Below, piece by piece: positions 15,711 to 24,232 of a DNA stretch of 37,484 nucleotides. Source of the stretch: Bacteroidaceae bacterium (GTDB lineage Bacteria > Bacteroidota > Bacteroidia > Bacteroidales > Bacteroidaceae); the NCBI GenBank assembly GCA_017628845.1, contig JAGBYI010000056.1, forward strand, positions 1-37,484, read 5' to 3'. Position numbers and translations under genes: made by a program. How positions within the stretch are numbered: position 1 is the first letter of the stretch; each line of letters starts with the position of its first letter. The notes under the pieces are model-generated. The model saw nothing but the letters and a program-made list of their open reading frames with translations, searched no databases and was not told the origin of the DNA.

Positions 15711-17255
15711 ATGTCTGCTCAATTAGCAAATAATAAACGCATAGCGAAGAATACAATAGCATTGTATTTCAGAACATTTATAACTATGATTGTTAGCCTA
15801 TACACCAGTCGAGTGATGCTTCAGGCGTTGGGAGTTGACAACTATGGTATCAATAATGTCATCGGAGGGATCGTTGCAATGAGTTCCTTGATAACAGGAG
15901 CTGTTACACAATCTATTACAAGATTCATCACATACGCTTTGGGAGAAGGCGACAAGCAACGAATGAAGGTTGTATTCTCTACTAGCGTAAATGTTATGAT
16001 TGCACTATCTATCATTGCTGTTTTGGCGTTAGAGATTGCTGGAGTATGGTTCCTTACTTATAAAGCCGATATCCCAGATGGACGTATGATTGCTGCTCAT
16101 TGGGTGTTGCAATGCTCAATCGTTACGTTAGTTCTCAATCTGATTAGTCAACCTTACAATGCAACAATTATTGCTCATGAGCACATGTCTATTTATGCCT
16201 ATATGAGCATAGTCGATGTTACTCTAAAACTGGCAGTCTGTTTTGTAATAAAGGCTTTTGATGGTGATCGATTGATACTGTTCGCTATACTTAATACTGC
16301 AATTGCTTTATGTATGCGTTTATTCTATTCCTGGTATTGTGCAAAACATTTTGATGAGTCAAGGTACAACTACAGATTATTTGATAAATCCTTCTTCAAT
16401 GAAATGTCACAATTTACAGGCTGGTATCTTGTTGGCAATGGCGTTTGGGTGTTCAATACTCAAGGTCTTAATATGCTTATCAACGTGTTCTTTGGTGTTG
16501 CATTAAATGCTGCTCGAGGTGTTGCTATTTCGGTAACGAATTCTATCACATCATTTGTGAGTAATTTTACAGTGGCTTTTATTCCACAGATTACCAAAAG
16601 TTATGCTTCAAAAGATATGGATCGTGTCCTTTTCCTTGTGTTTCAAGGTACAAAGTTTACATGGTTCCTTATTTTCTTATTTATAGTACCTGTATTTTGG
16701 GAAGCTGATACTCTTCTAAAGCTTTGGCTTGAAGAACCTCCTGCTTTTGCGAGTCTATTCCTGCGTTTTGCACTTTTCGAAAGTTGGTCAATCATTATTA
16801 GTTTTGCTCTACACAATGTAATCTTAGCATCTGGTCAATTGAAAAGGGTACAGTTAAGGATTGCACTATACACAGCATTCATTTTCCCATTAACCTGGTT
16901 ATGCTATAGCTTGGGCGCTCCAGTATGGATTTCATACGTAATATTCATATTACTGAACACTACGGCAAAAGGCTTCACACTTGTAGAGTTAAAACGCATA
17001 ATTGACTTTCCAGTATTAAGGTTTATGAAGGAGTGTGTTTTACGGTGTACAATTATTACAATCATTGCCTTTGTAGTTCCTGGCATTTTTGTATATATTA
17101 TGCCGCAATCAACGTTGCGATTCTTTATAGTTGTTCCAATTGCAATAATCTGGACGTTGTTATGTGAGTTCACACTAGGACTCAGTAAAAGCGAAAGAGC
17201 CTTGGTGCTGTCAACAGGCAAGAAAATGGTAAATAAGTTTTTTAGTAAAAACTAA
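15711..17255 (+). CDS. wzx: Wzx-type polysaccharide flippase (MOP superfamily)
   Basis: This is an integral inner-membrane protein expected to flip the lipid-linked repeat unit to the periplasmic face. Its 514 residues contain about 12-14 hydrophobic helices. The N-terminus (RIAKNTIALYFRTFITMIVSLYTSRVMLQALG) is characteristic of Bacteroidales capsule flippases, as is DNYGINNVIGG that follows. The gene is clearly AT-richer than capD and starts directly after a repeat array, so it marks the beginning of the variable part of the cluster. The next gene follows after 9 bases. Confidence 0.92.
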   Translation: MSAQLANNKRIAKNTIALYFRTFITMIVSLYTSRVMLQALGVDNYGINNVIGGIVAMSSLITGAVTQSITRFITYALGEGDKQRMKVVFSTSVNVMIALSIIAVLALEIAGVWFLTYKADIPDGRMIAAHWVLQCSIVTLVLNLISQPYNATIIAHEHMSIYAYMSIVDVTLKLAVCFVIKAFDGDRLILFAILNTAIALCMRLFYSWYCAKHFDESRYNYRLFDKSFFNEMSQFTGWYLVGNGVWVFNTQGLNMLINVFFGVALNAARGVAISVTNSITSFVSNFTVAFIPQITKSYASKDMDRVLFLVFQGTKFTWFLIFLFIVPVFWEADTLLKLWLEEPPAFASLFLRFALFESWSIIISFALHNVILASGQLKRVQLRIALYTAFIFPLTWLCYSLGAPVWISYVIFILLNTTAKGFTLVELKRIIDFPVLRFMKECVLRCTIITIIAFVVPGIFVYIMPQSTLRFFIVVPIAIIWTLLCEFTLGLSKSERALVLSTGKKMVNKFFSKN

Positions 17256-17264
17256 TTCAATAAT

Positions 17265-18605
17265 ATGAAAAAGATAGAAATAGTAAAGACCTACGTAGAA
17301 GGTAATACAATACGCTACCAAGTCCGAGAAGAAAAAGGTCTCGGGTTATTGCAACAAGAGGTTGTAGATTTATTTATTAGATATCATGGCGAGGATTATT
17401 ATGATTTAAGTAAATGTCCTCAGTCAATTTTACAACTGCCTATCTCTCTCTATTTACTTCCAGTTACCTACTTCTATAAAGTTGAGCTGATTATCCCTGA
17501 GATGGATAAAACTTTATTTGACCAGCTCCCTGTCATTTATGATGCTTATTCAAAAATCTATGGACCATTCAATGCGGAATGGAGGGGTAAGGTAACAATA
17601 GGTAAAATTGTCAAGAACACACCAGTATTAGACGCCAAATATGATAAGGTAGTATTCTTCTCAGGAGGTGTGGATGCTTGCCATGCAGGAATCAATAATT
17701 CAGGAAAAAGATCCTTATTGGTAAACATTCCAGATATTGAAACACAAGCAAAGAACGAAGGTCCTCTTCGTGAGGAGAAATTCTCTTTGATCAAAAGTTT
17801 TTCGAAGATTGTAGATAGCGATTGGCTGCTTATCTCAAATAATTTCAATGCTCAATCAACTAAGTATCATGAAGTCGATACTTATCTTCGTAAATCTCTT
17901 GGGCTGAATAGTCCAGCTTTTAATTTTGATGGTTGGGGTGGTATAAGATATATAGCTAATATGTGTAGTGTCGCCCCTATTGCTTATTTATCAGGAATTA
18001 AGGAATTGGTAATGGGTTCGTCTTTTGAGCAACTTGAGGATCAACTCTTTCTTAATTTAGATGGTGCGCATCCTGACATTACAGACTCTATCGGGTTTGC
18101 AGATATTCGTTTTACTGAGCAGGAAGGACTCTTGGTGCGACGTTCAAAAAAGGTGAGCAATGTTATTGATTGGTGCAAGAAGCATAATGTAAAAACCAAA
18201 TTGTGGGCATGCTTTCGAGATGGATATACCCAATGCGGTTATTGTGGCAAGTGTGTGCGTACTCAGTTAAACATTCTATGTGCTGGAGAAAACCCAATAG
18301 ATTGGGGATTTGAAGGTTTTTCGGAGACAAAACTTGCAAAGCACATCAGTAAGTACAAATATGTTGAGAGTAATCCGTGTTGGCTATGGGATAACATAGA
18401 AACGATTGATGGCAATAAAACATATCCTTACTGTAACGAGTTGCTGCATTGGTTAAAAGACATAGGATACAAAGAATATTCTGCAGTAGCCAAAAAGAAA
18501 GCAGCGGAACGAGCGAAATACTCCAAGCTCAGATTGGCTCTTTCAGTCCACCGCTATCCCCACTATTTATACGTAATTATCTCAAGACTCATAGGAAGAA
18601 AATAA
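17265..18605 (+). CDS. PP-loop ATPase-like protein with QueC-like zinc motif, in capsule cluster
   Basis: I do not recognise a named family. A PP-loop signature FFSGGVDA (S133-G134-G135-V136-D137) indicates an adenylating ATP-pyrophosphatase fold, as in QueC, ExsB-type and asparagine synthetase-related enzymes. Near the C-terminus four cysteines, C316-x7-C324-x2-C327-x2-C330 (QCGYCGKCVR), copy the zinc-site layout of QueC. The first roughly 110 residues are a separate N-terminal region with no match that I can name. At 446 residues it is twice the size of QueC. No other queuosine gene is nearby. The place between wzx and the SDR/ThDP genes implies activation of a carboxylate or similar group for a polysaccharide building block. 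That is inference. The SDR starts 4 bases later. Confidence 0.75.
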   Translation: MKKIEIVKTYVEGNTIRYQVREEKGLGLLQQEVVDLFIRYHGEDYYDLSKCPQSILQLPISLYLLPVTYFYKVELIIPEMDKTLFDQLPVIYDAYSKIYGPFNAEWRGKVTIGKIVKNTPVLDAKYDKVVFFSGGVDACHAGINNSGKRSLLVNIPDIETQAKNEGPLREEKFSLIKSFSKIVDSDWLLISNNFNAQSTKYHEVDTYLRKSLGLNSPAFNFDGWGGIRYIANMCSVAPIAYLSGIKELVMGSSFEQLEDQLFLNLDGAHPDITDSIGFADIRFTEQEGLLVRRSKKVSNVIDWCKKHNVKTKLWACFRDGYTQCGYCGKCVRTQLNILCAGENPIDWGFEGFSETKLAKHISKYKYVESNPCWLWDNIETIDGNKTYPYCNELLHWLKDIGYKEYSAVAKKKAAERAKYSKLRLALSVHRYPHYLYVIISRLIGRK

Positions 18606-18609
18606 AGAT

Positions 18610-19467
18610 ATGTCAATTGTAAAGAAAATAAAGGGTGTTGCAAAGATTATATTAAATAATCTTCAGCCTAAAACCGTCATTCAGGCTAACGTTGCTAAAC
18701 TTGCCCCCAATGAAATGCTGAATGGGAGATGTGCCTTGATTACTGGTGGTACTAGTGGCATTGGATATGCTATTGCAGAGGCATTTATGGAAGCTGGAGC
18801 AAAAGTTATAATTACCGGTCGTTCCGAAAGCAAACTGAGTGCGGTTGTTGATAAACTTTCTAAACTTGGTGTTTGTTGTGGCATAGTAATGGATATGACA
18901 AAGGTCGAGACGTTACAAAGTTGCTTTGATGAAGCTGTGTCAAAATTTGGATCTATTGACATCCTTGTCAACAATGCAGGTGTCTCTGGATCTTCAATTG
19001 CAGATGCCACACCAGAGAAGTTTGATGATGTTATCAATACAAATCTGCGGGGTGTGTTTTTCTTGTCTCAGGTTGCAGGAAAGTATATGGTACAAAATGC
19101 TATTCATGGTAATATTCTAAACATATCGTCAGCATCAAGTATTCGTCCTGCAGCTTGTGCTTATACCATTTCTAAATGGGGCATCCGTGGCTTTACTCAA
19201 GGCCTTGCACGTACATTGCTTCCTTATGGTATTACAGTAAACGCTCTGGCTCCTGGACCTACTGCAACTCCTTTGTTGCGAAAGCCTGATACAAATGACA
19301 TTTCATTGCCAGCAACCCCTTCAGGCAGATATGCTTTGCCTTGCGAGATAGCCAGTATGGCGGTTATTCTTGTAAGTGATATGGCGCGCCTTGTCGTAGG
19401 AGACACACTCTTTATGACAGGAGGTGCAGGAAATGTTAATAATGGTGATATAGATTATCCTTTCTGA
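18610..19467 (+). CDS. Short-chain dehydrogenase/reductase
   Basis: This is a classical SDR oxidoreductase of 285 residues. The cofactor motif TGGTSGIG lies near residues 45-52, NNAG follows, and the catalytic Ser and Y-x3-K (SSASS ... YTISK) are intact. The basic residues in ITGRSESK after the second strand hint at NADP(H). An N-terminal extension of about 35 residues precedes the Rossmann fold. It is tightly packed between the PP-loop gene and the first ThDP gene (1 base between coding regions), so it probably reduces or oxidises a product of that pathway. The substrate is unknown. Confidence 0.88.
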   Translation: MSIVKKIKGVAKIILNNLQPKTVIQANVAKLAPNEMLNGRCALITGGTSGIGYAIAEAFMEAGAKVIITGRSESKLSAVVDKLSKLGVCCGIVMDMTKVETLQSCFDEAVSKFGSIDILVNNAGVSGSSIADATPEKFDDVINTNLRGVFFLSQVAGKYMVQNAIHGNILNISSASSIRPAACAYTISKWGIRGFTQGLARTLLPYGITVNALAPGPTATPLLRKPDTNDISLPATPSGRYALPCEIASMAVILVSDMARLVVGDTLFMTGGAGNVNNGDIDYPF

Positions 19468-19468
19468 T

Positions 19469-20383
19469 ATGAATAAATCAATAGATATATTACTCAAGTC
19501 TCTTGAGAATCAACAAATCATAAAGCATATTGTATGCCCTTCCGCTAGGTTGTTGCTCTCTAAATCAGAGATGAGTCTGCCTAACCCTATAGATATTATA
19601 GACGAGCGATCGGCAGGTTATGTTGCTACCGGCTTATGTGCAGAATCAGAGCAACCCGTAGTTATCTGGTGTGCAGATAATGATTCCTATCGTAATCTTA
19701 CATCAGCTTTAACAGAGGCCTACTATCGTAAATTGCCAATTCTGGTTGTTGCACTTTCTTGTGATAACGTGATTAACCAAACAATGAATCCTAATGATAC
19801 GATTAGGTATTATGTCAACAATACACTCTACAATCGTGCAGGTACAGAACAAGATATACACAAGGCGATTGACTATTTGTTCGCTGAAGTGAAAGGCCCA
19901 GTATATCTTTCATTAGGTTCCTATCAGGAACCTGTAGTACAAGCAGAGAATGCTGTTTCTGATCAGATAGACGTAACGGCTATCACTAAAATCATACCAT
20001 CTTCTGCATGTGTTCACATAGGAAAGGATTTTGTTTGTGAGTGTAGCCATCTTTGTGAGGTTGTATTAAGAAATGATCATTGTACAAAGGATGGCAACCT
20101 CTCTATGTTGATTGGTTCCTCCATCGTTGATCGCAACAAGCTTCATGTTGGCATTTTCTCTGCAGAAGAACTTGCATACGACCTTAATATGTTTGGCATC
20201 AGGCATGTTAACGGTAATATAGTTATCTTTTCAGTTATTATCGATGAACAAAATCCTACAATTCTTGATGTAGCAAAAAGGTTCGGGTGGGACTGCTGTC
20301 ATATTAACATTACAGAGAGGGACTGCGTAATAGAAAAGCTTGTAATTAGTGATAAACCTCTATATATAGAAATTGTATTATGA
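19469..20383 (+). CDS. Short ThDP-family protein: PYR domain plus degenerate PP-like domain
   Basis: The first 165 residues form a ThDP-enzyme pyrimidine-binding domain, with the catalytic-type glutamate E46 in DERSAGYVATGL and the strand-helix pattern SALTEAYYRKLPILVVAL. The remaining 140 residues follow the secondary-structure rhythm of a pyrophosphate-binding domain (ELAYDLNMFG, DVAKRFGWDCCHI, PLYIEIVL). They lack the GDG...NN diphosphate/magnesium motif, and the central domain is missing. At 304 residues it is about half a normal MenD or acetolactate synthase. Alone it is unlikely to be active. The ATGA overlap with the full-length ThDP gene suggests a heteromeric partner or regulatory subunit. 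This is a reading of motifs by eye. Confidence 0.72.
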   Translation: MNKSIDILLKSLENQQIIKHIVCPSARLLLSKSEMSLPNPIDIIDERSAGYVATGLCAESEQPVVIWCADNDSYRNLTSALTEAYYRKLPILVVALSCDNVINQTMNPNDTIRYYVNNTLYNRAGTEQDIHKAIDYLFAEVKGPVYLSLGSYQEPVVQAENAVSDQIDVTAITKIIPSSACVHIGKDFVCECSHLCEVVLRNDHCTKDGNLSMLIGSSIVDRNKLHVGIFSAEELAYDLNMFGIRHVNGNIVIFSVIIDEQNPTILDVAKRFGWDCCHINITERDCVIEKLVISDKPLYIEIVL

Positions 20384-22152
20384 ATCAGTTAGAAAAGCAA
20401 TATGATGACCTTCGATATAAAACAGGTTGTTACTACACAAACGAGCGCAATAAACAGATTATCATATTCCTTTTGAAGAAATATGGCATCAAAAGAGTCG
20501 TTGTTTCTCCAGGTGCAACAAATTTTGCGCTTGTTGGCAGTATGCAGCACGATTCATTTTTTGAAATGTATTCTTGTGTTGATGAGCGTGCTGCTGCCTA
20601 TATGGCAATCGGTATTGCCGAAAAGAGTAACGAACCTGTAGTTCTCTCATGTACTGGTGCAACAGCCTCTCGCAACTATATGGCGGCATTGACCTATGCC
20701 TACAAACGCAATGTTCCTATTCTGGTTATTACTTCAAGTCTCTCATTGGCTTCCGTAGGACATTTGCAGGCACAAGTAACAGATCGAGCACATTCTCCAA
20801 TAGATATGATTTACAAGTCATATCAGTTTGATAACATTAAAGATGGTGAAGACGAATGGTCTCAGACAGTGCGTTGCAACGAGGCTCTTTCAACATTATT
20901 GGACGTTAGAAAGCCCGTTCTCATTAATGTTTGTACCACATATAGTCTTGATTTTTCAGTCAAGGAATTACCACCAGCAAGGTATATACCTACAGTTTCA
21001 TCAGCAGAGAATCGTCCTAAACTTCCTATTGGTAATATTTGCATATTTATAGGTTCGCATTCCAAACTTACAGACCTGCAGATTCAAGCAATCGATACGT
21101 TTTGTAAAAATCATAATGCTATAGTCTTATGTGATCATACAAGCGGCTATAATGGCAAGTATAAAGTGAATATGAGTATTGTGCTCAGCCAAGAGAAGTA
21201 TTTATCAAAACACAGGAAGGTAAACCTTCTAATTCACTTAGGCGAAATATCTGGTGATTATTATACATTTCTCGGTATTAGTCCAAAAGAGGTTTGGCGT
21301 GTTAATCCCGATGGTGCTTATGTGGATTTCTTCCGCAAATTAAAAAATGTGTTTAAAATGAAAGAATCCAAATTCTTCAGTATGTATGCGGATGACAATA
21401 TAAATACATCTCAAACATTTCTTGCAAATTGCAGAAAAGAGTCTGAAGGCTTCTTCAACACATTGCCTGAGGTTCCTTTTAGCAATATTTGGATTGCCAA
21501 GGAATTATCATCAAAACTACCCCAAAACTCTCAGATTCATTTTGGCATTCTAAACAGTCTTCGTTCATGGGATTTCTTCAACCTGCCAGATGGAGTTGAA
21601 TCGGCATGTAATGTGGGTGGATTTGGTATCGATGGATGTGTATCTTCTCTCATAGGAGCCGCACTTTCCAATCCAGATAAGTTATTTTTTGGGGTTGTAG
21701 GAGACCTTGCTTTTTATTATGATTCAAATATAATTCTGAACAAGAATCTACCCCAAAACATAAGATTGATAGTTGTAAACAATGGCCGAGGCATCGAATT
21801 CCGAAATTATTGCCATCCCGCTTCGCGAGCGCTTGCTGATGGGGCAGATACTTACGTGGCAGCAGCAGGTCATTTTGGTGATCAGGTTAATAGCGCTATT
21901 GTAGATTTGTGTAAATCAGCAAACATCAAGTATTACCGCGTAGCAAATAAGGATTGTTTTCTTGAGGTCGAAAATGATTTTTTAAAGAATAATTTGGATA
22001 GTGCCATAATAATAGAGGCTGAAACAACCCCACAAAATGAGAACTTGGCTTTAATGATATATCGTCAATTTGCCAAGAATTTTGACAGCAAGATTCTTCA
22101 TTTTGGGGTAAAATATCCGTTTTTATTAAAACTTATTAGAAAGATAAAATGA
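20380..22152 (+). CDS. Full-length ThDP-dependent enzyme, MenD/acetolactate-synthase-like
   Basis: This is a 590-residue ThDP enzyme with three domains. The PYR domain carries glutamate E69 in VDERAAAYMAIG. The central domain lies around residues 190-330. The PP domain has the ThDP/Mg motif G441-D442-L ... ending in VVNNG about 27 residues later. The beginning (IIFLLKKYGIKRVVVSPGATNFALV) resembles MenD, but no menaquinone gene is nearby. ThDP enzymes in sugar pathways are known to add two-carbon units to keto sugars (YerE in yersiniose synthesis) or to decarboxylate keto acids. Which applies here is unknown. It overlaps both neighbours by 4 bases. Confidence 0.85.
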   Translation: MNQLEKQYDDLRYKTGCYYTNERNKQIIIFLLKKYGIKRVVVSPGATNFALVGSMQHDSFFEMYSCVDERAAAYMAIGIAEKSNEPVVLSCTGATASRNYMAALTYAYKRNVPILVITSSLSLASVGHLQAQVTDRAHSPIDMIYKSYQFDNIKDGEDEWSQTVRCNEALSTLLDVRKPVLINVCTTYSLDFSVKELPPARYIPTVSSAENRPKLPIGNICIFIGSHSKLTDLQIQAIDTFCKNHNAIVLCDHTSGYNGKYKVNMSIVLSQEKYLSKHRKVNLLIHLGEISGDYYTFLGISPKEVWRVNPDGAYVDFFRKLKNVFKMKESKFFSMYADDNINTSQTFLANCRKESEGFFNTLPEVPFSNIWIAKELSSKLPQNSQIHFGILNSLRSWDFFNLPDGVESACNVGGFGIDGCVSSLIGAALSNPDKLFFGVVGDLAFYYDSNIILNKNLPQNIRLIVVNNGRGIEFRNYCHPASRALADGADTYVAAAGHFGDQVNSAIVDLCKSANIKYYRVANKDCFLEVENDFLKNNLDSAIIIEAETTPQNENLALMIYRQFAKNFDSKILHFGVKYPFLLKLIRKIK

Positions 22153-23240
22153 AAATAGGTATAATTACATTTCATTTCCCGGTTAATTATGGCGCAATGA
22201 TACAAGCCTATGCTATGCAAGAGCATTTGCGTATGATGGGACATGAGGTCTTCATAATAGATTATGCACCAGAGTATCATATGAAGACTTATACGGGCAA
22301 GCGTTCGTGGAGATGGTGTTTAAGAGGCGGTTTTAGAAGTGAAATTCCAGACAGAATCCTTTCAAAGTTCTTTGATGGGCTACGTCAGAAAAGAAATGCA
22401 AACTTCTTTAGTTTCATGAAGAGTAAATTCCGCCTGTATCCATACAAGCCTGAGGATGACATGTCTTTCTTTGATTGCATTCTTCTTGGTAGCGACCAGA
22501 TTTGGAACCAGCGCATAACCAACAACTGTTTTGATGGACCATATTATGGTGATGGATTCAAGTGTAGAGTCTTTTCGTATGCAGCAAGTAATAGATCCAA
22601 GGAGTTGAACGAGGAAGAAAAGGCTCAGTATAGAGTCAAGCTTAATCAACTGCAGTCTATTGGCGTTCGCGAACTACAACTTCAGAAATTGCTCCAGCCT
22701 CTCACAGACAAACCTGTGTATATGAATGTTGATCCGACTATGCTTGCCCATCCATCTGTTTACGATAATTTGGATTTGAGCAGACCGATGATGGATAAGT
22801 ATGTAGTTATATACGAGTTGACAAATCATAAGAAAGTACAAAAGATGGCTGACCGATATGCTAAAAAAAATGGCGCAAAGGTCGTTATCTTGGTAAATGA
22901 CACCAGTCTTCTATATGGCAAGAAATATGACCAAGAGGCTAATCCCGAGAAGTTCCTGGCTTACATCAAGAATGCAGAATGTGTTTTTACAACTTCTTTC
23001 CATGGCACAGCATTATCTATGGTATTCAAGAAGGATTTCTATTCCGTGCGTCAAGGAAACTCAGCCGACATTCGCTTGGAGTCCATCCTAACGCAAGTTG
23101 GTCAGTTAGATCGATTTATAAGTATGGATGCAGTGCCTGAAATCGCCCCTGTTGATTATTCAAAGATTGATGATAGGTTGGCGGAAATGAGAGCTGCATC
23201 ACAGGATTATTTGGAAAAGTCCATAGCAGGAACTATCTAA
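22149..23240 (+). CDS. Polysaccharide pyruvyl transferase family protein
   Basis: This is a CsaB/WcaK-type enzyme of 363 residues that usually transfers pyruvate from PEP to make a ketal on a sugar. Family landmarks are GIITFHFPVNYGAMIQAYA at the N-terminus, LLGSDQIWN near residue 116, VDPTML, and the C-terminal TSFHGTALSMVF. It starts within the stop codon of the ThDP gene (ATGA), so translation is coupled. Some members of this fold transfer other groups, so a product of the preceding genes could be its substrate instead of pyruvate; that is speculation. Confidence 0.9.
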   Translation: MKIGIITFHFPVNYGAMIQAYAMQEHLRMMGHEVFIIDYAPEYHMKTYTGKRSWRWCLRGGFRSEIPDRILSKFFDGLRQKRNANFFSFMKSKFRLYPYKPEDDMSFFDCILLGSDQIWNQRITNNCFDGPYYGDGFKCRVFSYAASNRSKELNEEEKAQYRVKLNQLQSIGVRELQLQKLLQPLTDKPVYMNVDPTMLAHPSVYDNLDLSRPMMDKYVVIYELTNHKKVQKMADRYAKKNGAKVVILVNDTSLLYGKKYDQEANPEKFLAYIKNAECVFTTSFHGTALSMVFKKDFYSVRQGNSADIRLESILTQVGQLDRFISMDAVPEIAPVDYSKIDDRLAEMRAASQDYLEKSIAGTI

Positions 23241-23256
23241 AAATGAATAGTAGATT

Positions 23257-24228
23257 ATGAATACTATACCAAAAGTTTCAATCATAATTCCTGTCTATAA
23301 GGCAGAACCATATATAGAAGATTGTGTCCAGACAATTTTAAGGCAGACATTCACCGACTTTGAAGTCCTGCTTATAGACGACGGCAGTCCCGACCGAAGT
23401 GGAGAAATATGTGACCGAATTGCCTCCCAAGATTTACGCGTTAAGGTGTTCCACAAACCCAATGGAGGTGCTACATCTGCACGCAAATTTGGAGTCGAGC
23501 ATGCTATAGGCGAATGGATTCTCTTCTCTGATGCAGATGATGAAATGCCAGCTGATGCCATTAGCAATCTCATGAAGTATGATGATGGCAAAAACGAGTT
23601 TATTGCAGGTACGATTCTATATCAGTCAATAGACCGTTTAATCAAAACAAAAACAGACAAAGCCTCTCTTTCTCCCAAAGAATATATTTGCCAGTTGCTT
23701 GATAGAACTACATACTACGGTCCATGTTCAAAACTCATCAAGCGCCAATTATTTGACGGGCTTGAGTGGTTGGATGACAAGGATGTCTTCCAGAATGAAG
23801 ATCTCCTAATGCTTATTCTGATCACTTCCCGCATAAACTCAAATGTCGCTATTTGTAACGAAGGAATTCATTATGTATGTATCAGTCGAGAAGGGAGTGC
23901 GTCATCTCGAACTATGGGGTACATCGGCTGTAGTAAGTTAATGACTGCAATACAGGAAAGCTTGTTTAAGGCTGGAATTTGGGACAAGACTATTATGGAG
24001 TCTTATGTTAATTACTGTATTTGGACATTGAATTTATTATGCATAAGTTCAGGTATCATTCTTCGCAAAGATTCCTTCTTATCAGAATTAAACAATATGA
24101 TATCTTTAGTATCAATTCATAGTGAGAATATCCGACATGCTAAGCATGTTACATCAAGAACATCAATGTATATGGCTATTTATGTCAGACGTATAAAGAA
24201 TCAAGTAAAGAAAATATTACAAAAATAA
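23257..24228 (+). CDS. Glycosyltransferase family 2
   Basis: This is a cytosolic, membrane-associated GT-A glycosyltransferase of 323 residues. The N-terminal VSIIIPVYKAEPYIEDCV is followed by LLIDDGSPDRSGEI, the GGATSAR loop and the DxD metal site in FSDADDEMP (about residues 89-96). The C-terminus is helical with a hydrophobic stretch and a basic tail. The sugar added is not predictable from sequence alone. It follows the pyruvyltransferase after 16 bases and the next glycosyltransferase begins 4 bases after it. Confidence 0.92.
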   Translation: MNTIPKVSIIIPVYKAEPYIEDCVQTILRQTFTDFEVLLIDDGSPDRSGEICDRIASQDLRVKVFHKPNGGATSARKFGVEHAIGEWILFSDADDEMPADAISNLMKYDDGKNEFIAGTILYQSIDRLIKTKTDKASLSPKEYICQLLDRTTYYGPCSKLIKRQLFDGLEWLDDKDVFQNEDLLMLILITSRINSNVAICNEGIHYVCISREGSASSRTMGYIGCSKLMTAIQESLFKAGIWDKTIMESYVNYCIWTLNLLCISSGIILRKDSFLSELNNMISLVSIHSENIRHAKHVTSRTSMYMAIYVRRIKNQVKKILQK

Positions 24229-24232
24229 CTAT

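Noticed and set aside
20380-22152. Menaquinone enzyme MenD
   Set aside because: Motifs are MenD-like, but there are no menaquinone genes nearby and the gene is translationally coupled to capsule genes and to a degenerate ThDP partner.
19469-22152. Phosphonate (2-aminoethylphosphonate) pathway with phosphonopyruvate decarboxylase
   Set aside because: No PEP mutase or cytidylyltransferase typical of phosphonate decoration is present in the window.
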